A stretch of DNA of 64,000 nucleotides from assembly GCA_020698575.1 (NCBI GenBank), contig CM036244.1:29672034-29736033 (forward strand), written 5' to 3'. The translations under genes and the position numbers were made by a program. The notes below the pieces were generated by a model. That model had not been told where the DNA came from. It made no database searches and was given only the letters and a program-made list of their open reading frames with translations. This document shows, piece after piece, positions 1-9,304 of the stretch. Origin of the DNA: Bostrychus sinensis. Its lineage: Eukaryota > Chordata > Actinopteri > Gobiiformes > Eleotridae. Position 1 is the stretch's first letter. Every line of letters starts with the position of its first letter.

Positions 1-2285
1 ATTCTCTGCACCAACATTGGTATTTATAAAAATCAAACTAGACGTGAAACCGTAGTTCCACGCAAGCTTTCGACCTTGCGTATGCCATACGCACCTTTCA
101 GAGACACAGCACAGAGGCAGGAGAGGAGAGAACTGAAGTGAGTTTCATGTTTGGTGCACGTTTTATACAGTTCACTTTCACTTTATAATCCCCCAGAAAA
201 CCAAAGGATTACACAAAGGTGTGAGCATTTAATCACAACGGTGTTTAAAGCACATGGAATGCATTTACTTTTTATTAATTTATATATATATTATTATATA
301 TTATATATATTATATTTATATATATATATTAAAGTGTTTGTCTTATTATGGAATTTCAAAGGCGTGAGTGCTTGTGCACGCGCAGCAGAGCGCAGCAGCG
401 CTGGCTCTGCTTAAAAAGTCCGGTTGGAGCCTGGTGAACAGAAAGCAGGGATGGTCCCTGAAGAATAATTGGGTGCTTTTATGAAATAATTGCTGGACAT
501 AAGTCTAACCAACTCCTACAAACAGTTCACACAGGGCTGTGTGGTTTTCATGAAGCATTGTGTCAAACACAACTCAATAGTCTCTGCTGTCATTACGCAC
601 AACAACACCGCGGTGTTCAGTGCCCTCCTCCTGTTACACATCCTTCACCCGGGCTTTCACTGCCCCATAAACGTGCACATATTCAGACCTCTGTCCATGT
701 ACTCATCAACTGGAATTTTTTTTAAAATTTATTTTAATTTTTTTTTTTCAACGCTCTGGCACCATGGAATAAAAAGCCTCCAGTATTTCTATAGCTCCTG
801 AGAGAAAACTGGGCCTTCAAAAACACCATCTTACTGTGGAGCCGTGGTCCTGTTGAACATAGAGAAATAGTTGGATTTGGACATGTTTTGATAATTGGTG
901 ATATTAATCTGGTTTCCTGTGCTACACAAAGCTCTGCACCTCCAGCGCTCTGCCCTGATGGGGACTGTGTTTATCATTGTGCACGTTTGACAGTTTGTTC
1001 CTTAATGCTTGGCTTGCTGCACTCTTTCTGTGTTGGTAAAAGTTAATAAAAGACTGGATTAACATGAGACACATGACAAAACTCACTCCTCACTGCAGTG
1101 TGCGACTGCCTCCCTAACATTTTAATTGCTCAGGCTCTTTGTGAGTTGTGTGTGTGACCCACAGCCAGCTTTGCTGCTTGACCTGCCCCAGCCTGCGGAA
1201 GATGTGTGTGGCAAATAAATCCTATTATAAAGCAATCTTTGAAGCTTCATTCTGGACAAACTCTAGATTATACAACATGTTCAGGTTTGCTCTCACCTGA
1301 AAGAAGGATGAGAGGAGCTTGAAGTGTGGTCTTTGTTTTTGAGGAAGAGAGGTTCCTCACTTATGGCACATCGAGATCTCATAAAAAAAAAAAAGGGTGC
1401 TAATATATAAAATATATGTGCTTGTATTAATTTTCAAATCCACCATCATCTACGCGACAAAAACTTGTGTATTATTAGTTTGTTCTTTTAATCATGCAGC
1501 AGCTGCTAAACTAAAAGAAAAAAAAAAGCACGGGGATCTGCAGCATCTTATTTTTAGACCTGGAATTTCAGATTCAGAGACATTTTGAGCAGGCCATGTG
1601 AGAGAGCCTGATTGATCTGACGCTGAGATTGTAATTACCAACAGAAAAACACTTTCTCAACCTGACTTTGGAGCACCAGCCTCATGTTTGTGTCTGAACA
1701 AGATCATCTCTTGCTTCAAACATGAAATTAGCCCAAGTCTCTGTGAAACCATCAACAATTCAAATACCACTGGAAGATCTCACCGTCTCCACTGACCACA
1801 TATCAGAGCAGTTAATTAGGCAGCAAAACACCAAAACCCTGCATTCACTATTTAGTCTGAGCATGGAGAATGTCAAATGTGGTACAATGGCCTTACTATG
1901 CCTCACTATATGTTTCATCTGAGGAGAACTGTCTTGGCTTTTTCATCAGATTATCAGATAGTTTAGTATGCCAGCTGGGCATACTCCCACTGGCTGTTAG
2001 TGAACATTCACTAAATTGCTGTCAGAACAAGAAACATGTCCATTCTACTGCTGACTATGTCTGCTTACACAGAGACAGAGATAATATTGGCAGTGCATTC
2101 ACAAAATGTTGACAGTGACAAGGAGGAAAGCTGAGCTCAAATCTCAAAGTTTGAGGTCTAAACTTATTGAGCTAAATTTGATCATGCACTGTATTTTGAA
2201 GTGGCAAATTGGTCTTGTTTAATAAAAGAAAAACAGCAGTGTTAGGTCTATGGATTTGAAGCCAGTATATATAAAAAATAAGCTG
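1..2285. other. Non-coding AT-rich stretch, nothing recognised
   Basis: The open frames here are short, have no recognisable domain, and are rich in Phe, Tyr, Ile and Leu as expected from AT-rich chance frames. An AT-only run lies near 277-332. A small inverted repeat lies at 61-92: CGCAAG at 61-66 pairs with CTTGCG at 75-80, followed by the palindrome GCGTATGCCATACGC at 78-92. I cannot assign either to an element. No exon with good splice sites was found. Confidence 0.6.
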
Positions 2286-2289
2286 TTAG

Positions 2290-3135
2290 ATATTAATTTC
2301 GATCGATTTTAAGGTCCTTTTATTGTTTTTTAAATGTCTTAACGGTCTTGGGCCTTCTTATCTTTCTGACTTGCTTTTGCCATACGAACCCTCATGGCCC
2401 CTGAGGTCCTCCGGTACTGGCCTCCTGATAGTTCCTAGCATCAGGATACGTGCACATGGAGAAGCAGCTTTCCAGTGCTGTGGTCCTCGTCTGTGGAACA
2501 GCCTGCCGGAGGACCTCAGGGCTGTGGAGAGCGTTAATGTTTTTAAGAGCAGGCTCAAGACCCACCTTTTTAATTTTGCTTTTACCTAATATTTATTCAT
2601 TTCATTCTCATTTATTCTATTTATTTTTCTTTTTTATTCCATTCTTGTTCTATTATTTAATTCTTTTTACATTTTTATTTTATCCCACTTTTATTCACTC
2701 TATTCTTTTACTCTGTTTATGTTATTATTAGGCCATAGTCCCAGTGTTTCCTCAGAGGGGGCCCTCTGCACCGGGGGCCGTGATTGGCCGTGGCTGCTGT
2801 GGCTCTGTCCTGTGGGTTCTTTCAGCCGGGTTGGATGAATTCTCTGCCTGCAACTTCACTGTGGGCCCCAGGTCAGTTCCTGGGGGCTGTGTTCTGTGAG
2901 CGGCTCCCGGTGCAGACGGCTCCCTGTGATAGTGTTTCCTCACCTGGCTCCTCGGTGCTCAGCCTGACGTTGGTATTTTATTGTGTGTGTGTGTGTGTGT
3001 GCATAAGGAGATGTGGGGACTGAGGGAGGGGGTGGGGTGGGTGGGGGTGTATTGCTTTTAACCATGTAAAGCACTTTGTGCTACATTACTGTATGAAAAG
3101 TGCTTTATAAATAAAGTTTGATTGATTGATTGATT
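2290..3135 (+). mobile_element. 3' end of a CR1-group (L2/Rex1-like) LINE
   Basis: This is a 5'-truncated non-LTR retrotransposon tail. The frame at 2323-2589 encodes the C-terminus of a reverse transcriptase polyprotein. It has the typical order of a 'LNGLGPSYLSDLL' block, a serine- and arginine-rich middle, then 'LWNSLPEDLRA' and 'FKSRLKTHLF'. That order is known from the end of L2/CR1/Rex1 ORF2 proteins in fish. After the stop come a T-rich 3' UTR, a short (TG)n near 2982-3001, and a tail reading 'aaagtgctttataaataaag' that ends in a GATT tandem repeat at about 3118-3135. Short tandem repeat tails are usual for CR1-group LINEs. No catalytic FADD motif is present, so the copy cannot move by itself. 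The exact clade (L2 or Rex1) is my inference. Confidence 0.8.
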
Positions 3136-4434
3136 AATAAACAATAGTAACTCTGGTCTTCATTTGAATTCTAAAGGACTTCAGGTAAGACATTGCACTG
3201 GCATCAACATAACCTTTATGAATCCTGGTGACCTAATACATAAAGGTGAGAATTTCCTATTTTGAACAAAGCACATCTATATATTTGATTGGTCCCCACC
3301 AGAATATTGATGGGTGGACTTCCACCTCTGACTGGAGCCATGCAGCAGACAGAACAGTGATTGGCTGCTGTGCACTGCTCTAAAGCCCCTCAGTTAATCC
3401 TTTAGATGGAAGCGGGCAAGTCACCCTGAAATGCTCCGGCATCACTTCACACTTATCTCAGACAAGGAGGTGATTTTCTTTTTCTTTTTTTTCTTTTTTT
3501 ATTTTAAGTCGGGAGGTTAGTAATGCTGATTTGGCCTGGCATAGTTCTGGCTGTGTAGGAATGGCGGTGAAAGCCAAACTGATGCAGTGATTCATGTGAG
3601 CAGGTGGGCGGGGGAGGCACTTAAGAGAAATCCTAATCACAAGCCTCCCCTCAGGCTTGCTGCAGGGGGTTTGTGGGGGATTTAAAATCACAGCTACTTA
3701 GAGCTACTGTTAAATAACTTTACAACTAACTTGCTTGGCTTAGTTAAGCACAAGCAAAAAAGACAACCACAGACACAGCCCACAAGAAAGAGCCCCAAAA
3801 GCAAATGGCTGCACTTTCTAATGGAGTTTACTAAATGGGTTGTATAAATTGTATAAGTAAATTGTAATAAATGCACAGTGAGAAATCCCTTTAGCACACC
3901 AGGTAGGAGCTGGGTTGAGAGATGGCCCAGACAACATATTACACATAGCTATTATAAGTGTAAAGATACTTAAGGATTAAGGCTTAAAACAATGGTCCTC
4001 TGTTAAAATATTACCAGCTAAATGTATTTTTTCTGTCCCGGTTAGAACCCCACCAGGCTCCCCAAACAGAAAACTAGACCATTTCACTACCAAAAATATA
4101 GACAATACATCTGATTTAATGTTAGAGCTTACTTTAAACATCTAGCTCTGAGTTCATCTTTATACAGTAAACAGTATCTTCACCTCATTAACCATCTCAT
4201 CAGTGCTTTCTCATTAATAATCAGCTTTTACATTGCTTGCTTTTTTCTATTCATGTTTTTTTTTCTGTGCTGTTGTGATTTGATTTTAGACATTGGGGTT
4301 ATTCATGTGTGTTTACATTATACGAAATTAATGGCTTGGGTATTGCAGATATACTACACTTTCCAGGCACTTAACATACCAATAGTGGTTTACTCAGCTC
4401 TTGAGATTACATGATGTAAATACAAATAACCTAC
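3136..4434. other. Non-coding stretch between LINE and hAT element
   Basis: I see no recognisable gene or repeat. The two minus-strand open frames at 3458-3691 and 3694-3897 have no family features. A pyrimidine-rich run lies at 3473-3506. Confidence 0.55.
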
Positions 4435-4717
4435 ATTACATCTGGAGCTCAACCAATATATCGGCCGGCCGATATGATCAGCTGATATAGCCCATTCGAA
4501 AATTATTGGTTATCACTCACTGTACTATTTTTACTGTGTGCTGGAATAAGATCTGTTTATTTGCAAATGATGGCCTTCTGCTATTTATCCAGCAGAGGGC
4601 GATGGCACCAACTCAGAGTGTTTCCCAGCAGTTTGGCTCTTACTCTGCAGTTCATAGGAAACTCCCCAAATCACCTTCTCATGGCTTGAAAAGCTCAAAA
4701 CAGCAATAAATTTAAAT

Positions 4718-4730
4718 TAATTAAATATTA
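4718..4730. repeat. 13-bp direct repeat, left copy (right copy 6419-6431)
   Basis: TAATTAAATATTA occurs here and again at 6419-6431. The two copies bracket exactly the enolase retrocopy plus SINE tail. A target-site duplication of this length fits LINE-mediated retroposition. The sequence is AT-only in an AT-rich setting, so a chance match is possible. Confidence 0.55.
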
Positions 4731-4846
4731 TAGAAAACTTTCTTTAATGGAATCACTGCTGTGACATCTGACCCCTCAGGTGTGTGTGTGTGGGAAGGGT
4801 CAGGACTCGTCGGTTGGGCAGCATCAGGACCGAGTCTGGCTCAGCT

Positions 4847-6148
4847 TCAGTTCACTTTGGGATGACGGAAGTCCTTTCCTGCGAACTTGGTCTTGTCCCC
4901 GAGCTCCTCCTCGATCCTCATGAGCTGGTTGTACTTGGCCAACCTCTCCGACTGACACGGAGCTCCAGTCTTAATCTGTCCGGTGCACAGACCCACCACC
5001 AGGTCTGAGATGAAGGTGTCCTCCGTCTCTCCAGAACGATGACTCACCATCACACCCACCCACTGCTCTGGGCCAGCTTACATGCCTGGATGGACTCAGT
5101 GATGGAGCCGATGGTTGACTTTGAGCAGGAGACAGTTGTAGGCCTTCTTCTCCACCGCTGTCTGGATCCTCTTCGGGTTGGTCACCGTCAGGTCATCCCC
5201 TACGATCTGGATGTTGGTGGAGGCGGTGAAACTGGTCCAGTTTTCCCAGTTGTCCTGATCAAACGGGTCCTCGATGGACTGCACTGGGTATCCCTTGATG
5301 AAGCCCTGGTAAATGTCTCCCAGCTGTCCCCCGCTGATGTAGCGGCTGGGGTCGTCCGTAGACTTGAAGTCCAGGTCGTACTTCCCGCTCCTGTAGAACT
5401 CGGAGGCGGCCACGTCCATCCCAATGATGATCTTGTCCAGATAACCGGCCTTCTCGATCGCACACTTCAGCAGCTCCAGGGCCTCGTTGTTCTCCAGGAT
5501 GTTGGGAGTGAAGCCGCCCTCGTCTCCAATGTTGGTGGCGTCTTTTCCGTATTTGGCTTTGATCATGTTTTTCAGGTTGTGGTACACCTCGGCGCCGATC
5601 CTCATGGCCTTGTGGAAGTTGGCAGCTCCGACCGGCAGGATCATGAACTCCTGCATGGCCAGTTTGTTCCCGGCGTGGCTCCCTCTGTTGATGACATTAA
5701 AGGCGGGGACTGGCAGGATCACGTCCTTGTTCCCAGCCAGGTCTGCGATGTGTCGGTACAAAGGGATGCCCTTCTCTGTGGCGCCGGCCTTGCGCACGGC
5801 CAGAGACACACCCAGGATGGCGTTGGGTCCAAACTTAGATTTGTTCTCAGTTCCATCGAGCTCAAGCATGAACTTGTCGATCTTCTTCTGCTCCACCACG
5901 TTGAAGTTCTTCTCGATGAGTTTGGGAGCGATGTCAACTTTCACATGTGCCACCACCTTCGTTGTCCCTTTGCCCAGGTAGCGGGCCTTGTCTCCGTCTC
6001 TGAGCTCCAGAGCCTCGTGGACTCCAGTGGAGGCTCCGGTGGGGACGGCCGCTCTGAACAGACCTTTAGCGGTCCACAGGTCCACCTCCACTGTGGGGTT
6101 TCCTCTGCAGTCCAGGATCTCCCGAGCGTGGATCTTTGTGATCGACAT
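4847..6148 (-). pseudogene. eno3: Processed pseudogene of muscle (beta) enolase
   Basis: Enolase converts 2-phosphoglycerate to phosphoenolpyruvate in cytosolic glycolysis. This intronless copy starts at ATG 6148-6146 (MSITKIHAREILD) and ends at the stop at 4847-4849 (FRHPKVN). With three lost bases restored it would encode 434 residues, the normal enolase length. The MSITKIHAREILD start and HPKVN end fit eno3 better than eno1. Recognisable active-site blocks are GASTG, SHAGNKLAMQEF, GDEGG, GMDVAAS, SIEDPF, GDDLTV, LLLKVN and, in the shifted part, VSHRSGE and IKTGAP. Two frameshifts break it: a 2-bp loss near 5112, just after KVN, and a 1-bp loss near 5057-5061. The first frame reaches a stop at 5096-5098. 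Non-conservative changes include GG to RG in the INGGSH loop. The exons are already joined, so it was copied from mRNA. No poly(A) tract is visible at its 3' side. A functional product is very unlikely. Confidence 0.95.
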
Positions 6149-6199
6149 TCTGACTGAGTTCAGGTCCAGGTGAGTCCAGAGCGTCCCGGGGCAGAGAAA

Positions 6200-6418
6200 C
6201 CGTGGGTTCTCTCCGGGTTCTCCGGTTTCCTCCCACCGTCCGTTTGACTCTAAATTGACCCTAATGAATGAATGCGAGAGTGAATGGTTGTCTGTCTGTG
6301 TTCCTCTCTGTGTCAGCCCTGCGACAAGCAGGAGACCCTGCCTACGGCCCAAAGTTACTGGGATAGGCTCCAGTCACCCACGACCCCTAACGGGAATAAG
6401 CGGTAGAAAATGAATGAA
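6200..6418 (+). mobile_element. tRNA-derived SINE (AFC-like), body and tail
   Basis: The sequence runs from 'cgtgggttctctccgggtt' through 'gactctaaattgaccct', 'aatggttgtctgtctgtgt', 'gtcagccctgcgac' and 'gggataggctccagtcaccc' to a tail of TGAATGAA units. This is the body and 3' tail of the abundant fish SINE best known as AFC in cichlids. The tRNA-like head is missing. It abuts the 5' side of the enolase retrocopy and lies in opposite orientation to it. Confidence 0.85.
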
Positions 6419-6884
6419 TAATTAAATATTAATTAATTAAACAATTCATATTTTATTCTTTTCTTTGCCATAAAACCTCATGGAGCATTTTGTAGTTCTC
6501 CCCATGCTCTACTTGCACGTCAAGTTTAAATTAAATTTAAGTTAAAAATAAAATTGTTAAAGCTAAATAAAATAAATAAATATAATACTTAAAATATATA
6601 ATAATACTCCCCACACCAATGCCCACTACAACCTAAATAACAATCAGCATCAAGAACAATAAGCAGCTTTCTACAACATTTTAAAAATAAGTTTAGTCTA
6701 ATAAAGTGGCCATATTCATGTAAACAAGAGCGGAAAGAAAAATGCTTTAAAATACTTTTTCCTAATGTGTAATGTATCAGCCGATGTATCGAATATCGGT
6801 ATTTTTTATTTTATTTTTTTTACTTAAATATCGGTATCAGCATTGGTCTAAAAAAATCCATATCAGTCGGGCTCTAATTACATC

Positions 6885-8190
6885 TATGCAGAGAACAAAA
6901 ATCATGTCTTACTATAACATTATACCTGCTCCACCTGTAGTTTAGACCTCAGACACGTTCTGAAAAGCCTGTCATTCATTATATCAATATGTATGCGTTC
7001 TCTAAAGCATCACATGCTTAAAATGTAAACTATGAACCAAACCTTGATAAAAAAATTAAATTATCAACCCACTGAAAAGCATGAGTCAAAGCCAGTCATC
7101 TGACCATTAAGAGACAATGAAATTATCTGGAAAAGTGTTGTCAGAAAAAAGATTAAAAAAGATTAAGAGTCTAAAGACTCTTGAGAAAAGAAGGATGCAG
7201 ACCTCCCTATCTTTACCTGATTGTGCTCTACCTGTTCTGACCTTGAGTTCTTAATGATGTGCTGCCTTTAACTGGGCTTGGAGACAAGGTCAAACATGTC
7301 TGAGTCTAGGCCTAATAATAAGCCTGTTTGAGGGGTCTTCAAGCACCTGGTCTCCTCTGGCCAAGGGCACTAGTCAATTTCATATTACTTGACAATAGAG
7401 CATTTAATGCTCTATCAAAGTGTGTGGACAGTGACAGATGAGGGCTGGTGCACACACTAATAAAAATAGGCTGGATTATAATCTTTAAAGATTTATTTTG
7501 TGCAGAAATGATGGACTCTATGTGGCATTGTGTGTGTTTAAACATAAATGTATGATAGATAATAAGCAGGAATAGAAGATGTGTTGACAAAATTAAATTA
7601 AAATTAAATTAAATAAATTGCACACATGGCTTGTACACAAAGCAGCTTTGTCTAAATATTTAATGTTTGTGTGCATTTTGCTTTATTTAATCAGAAAAGT
7701 TTTAATAGGCCTACTTTAGGCCTAGATTAGATTAGATTGAACTTTATTAATCTCACAGGGGTTAAGGTGACTTTTAATACAGAGCAAATTTGACTGGATT
7801 TGATTGATGCCACTGCAGTGTGACTGAAAACACAGGCCCAACAGCTGGATGAGACATGTCATGGTTACACAGTATGCCTTAAGTGGACCACCCAAATGTC
7901 TCACCACTGTGTAATTAAACTGAGTGATGGAGGCACCCTTCACATCAGCAGATACATTTGGTTCTGTGCGCATGGGCCATAGTCCAATCATATTTTATGC
8001 CGCCACATAGCTTTTTCATTAAAATGGCTGCTGTATTTGCCTGTGTGCAGGTTGAGCTGCTAATACCAGACCAGTCTGCAGTATGTTTGGAGCGTGTGGT
8101 GGAGCAGTCATGACACAAGGCCAGTCATCACACAAGGCCAGCCGCTAATTAATTGACATTGAGATTAATTGAATTAATTTATTAATTGAC
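6885..8190. other. Non-coding stretch with one repeat fragment
   Basis: Mostly unassigned. At about 7728-7766 'gattagattagattgaactt' followed by 'tattaatctcacagggg' matches a widespread fish repeat motif whose family I cannot name. At 8110-8190 there are short direct repeats (ACACAAGGCCAG twice, ATTAATTGACATTGAG twice) just before the LINE fragment. Confidence 0.5.
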
Positions 8191-8191
8191 A

Positions 8192-9304
8192 TTGAGGACA
8201 GCTACAAGTACCTTGGAATCCAACAAGCAAATGGCAACCTGGAACAGGCCACAAGAAAAGCAGCTACAGCCAAATACCTCCAACGAGTAAGGCAAGTCCT
8301 AAGGAGTCAGCTCAATGGCAAAAACAAAGTCCGGGCAATCAACAGCTATGCCCTGCCAGTCATCAGATATCCTGTGGGAATAATAAACTGGCCAAAGGAA
8401 GAGATTCAGACCACAGATGTGAAAACACGGAAGCTCCTGACCATGCATTGAGGGTTCCACCCCAAATCCAGCACCCTTAGACTGTACACTAACTGCAAGA
8501 AAGGAGGCAGAGGACTGGTGAGTGTCAGAACCACTGTCCAGGATGAAACATCCAAGATCCTTGAATACATCAGGAAGATGGCCTCAACGGACAAAGTGCT
8601 CAGTGAATGTCTCAGGCAGTGGAAAACAGAGGACGAGATGCTGGAGGAAAAGCTCCTACATGTGATGTACCACTGACAGATAACTGAAGTGGCTGATATC
8701 TAGAAATCCTACCAATGGCTAGAAAGGGCTGGACTGAAGGACAGCACAGAGGCACTGATCATGGCTGCACAGGAGCAGGCCTTGAGCACCAGAGCAATAG
8801 AGGCCAAGATCTACCATACAAGACAAGACCCCAGGTGCAGGCTGTGCAAAGAGGCCATGAGACAATCCAGCACATAACTGCAGGGTGTAAGATGCTGGCA
8901 GGGAAAGCATACATGGAGCGTCATAACCATACCACTATAGTATAGTGTACAGGAACATCTGTGCAGAGTACAGACTGGAAGTCCCGAGGTCAAGGTGGGA
9001 AATACCTCCAAAGGTAATAGAGAACGACCGAGCTAAGATCCTGTGAGACTTCCAGATCCAGACAGACAAAATGGTAAAGGCGAACCAACCGGACATTGTG
9101 GTGATGGACAAACAGCAGAGGAAAGACGTGGTTGACATCGCAATACCAAGCGATTGCAACATCAGGAAAAAGGAACATGAGAAACTAGAGAAATACCAAG
9201 GCCTCAAAGAAGAACTTGAGAAGGCCTGGAAAGTGAAGGCAACAGTGGTGCCCGTGGTCATCGGAGCACTCGGGGCAGTAACCCCCAAACTGAAACACGA
9301 GTGA
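8192..9304 (+). mobile_element. Decayed LINE fragment with restriction-like endonuclease (Rex6/R4-like)
   Basis: This is the C-terminal part of a non-LTR retrotransposon polyprotein, read across several frames. It begins EDSYKYLGIQQANGN and continues through SYALPVIRYPVGIINWPKEE, the thumb region after the reverse transcriptase. Next come CRLC (about 8837-8848) and HITAGC (about 8870-8887), together a CCHC zinc knuckle, and then QPDIVVMD with a downstream VVDIAIPSD at about 9088-9153. That last pair is the PD...D core of a restriction-like endonuclease. C-terminal endonucleases of this kind mark the R2/R4/Dong/Rex6 group, as opposed to LINEs with an N-terminal AP endonuclease. In-frame stops lie at 8449-8451, 8674-8676 and 8701-8703, and a frameshift lies at about 8850-8862. 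The fragment ends after GALGAVTPKL, without the usual C-terminal residues, so both ends are truncated. Rex6 is my best guess for the clade. Confidence 0.85.

Larger units (their letters stand above)
4443..6876. mobile_element. hAT-type DNA transposon enclosing an enolase retrocopy
   Basis: The left end reads TGGAGCTCAACCAATATATC and the right end, reverse complemented, reads TAGAGCCCGACTGATATGG; these are imperfect terminal inverted repeats. Subterminal 'ATCGGCCGGCCGATA' and 'atatcggtatcagcattgg' blocks match a common fish hAT family. An 8-bp direct repeat ATTACATC flanks the element exactly, at 4435-4442 and 6877-6884, and 8 bp is the duplication size expected for hAT. The outer parts (about 280 bp left, about 440 bp right) hold no transposase, so this is a non-autonomous copy. 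Its middle is occupied by an eno3-like retrocopy and a SINE fragment. The boundaries are seen directly in the sequence; the superfamily is inferred from duplication size and end sequence. Confidence 0.85.

Noticed and set aside
4847..6148. A functional enolase gene
   Set aside because: No introns, two frameshifts and stops between them, and no evidence of a promoter; the last quarter of the protein cannot be made in frame.
5039..6157. 372-codon plus-strand open frame
   Set aside because: It is the antisense of the enolase retrocopy; its length follows from the codon bias of the real minus-strand frame, and it has no domain of its own.
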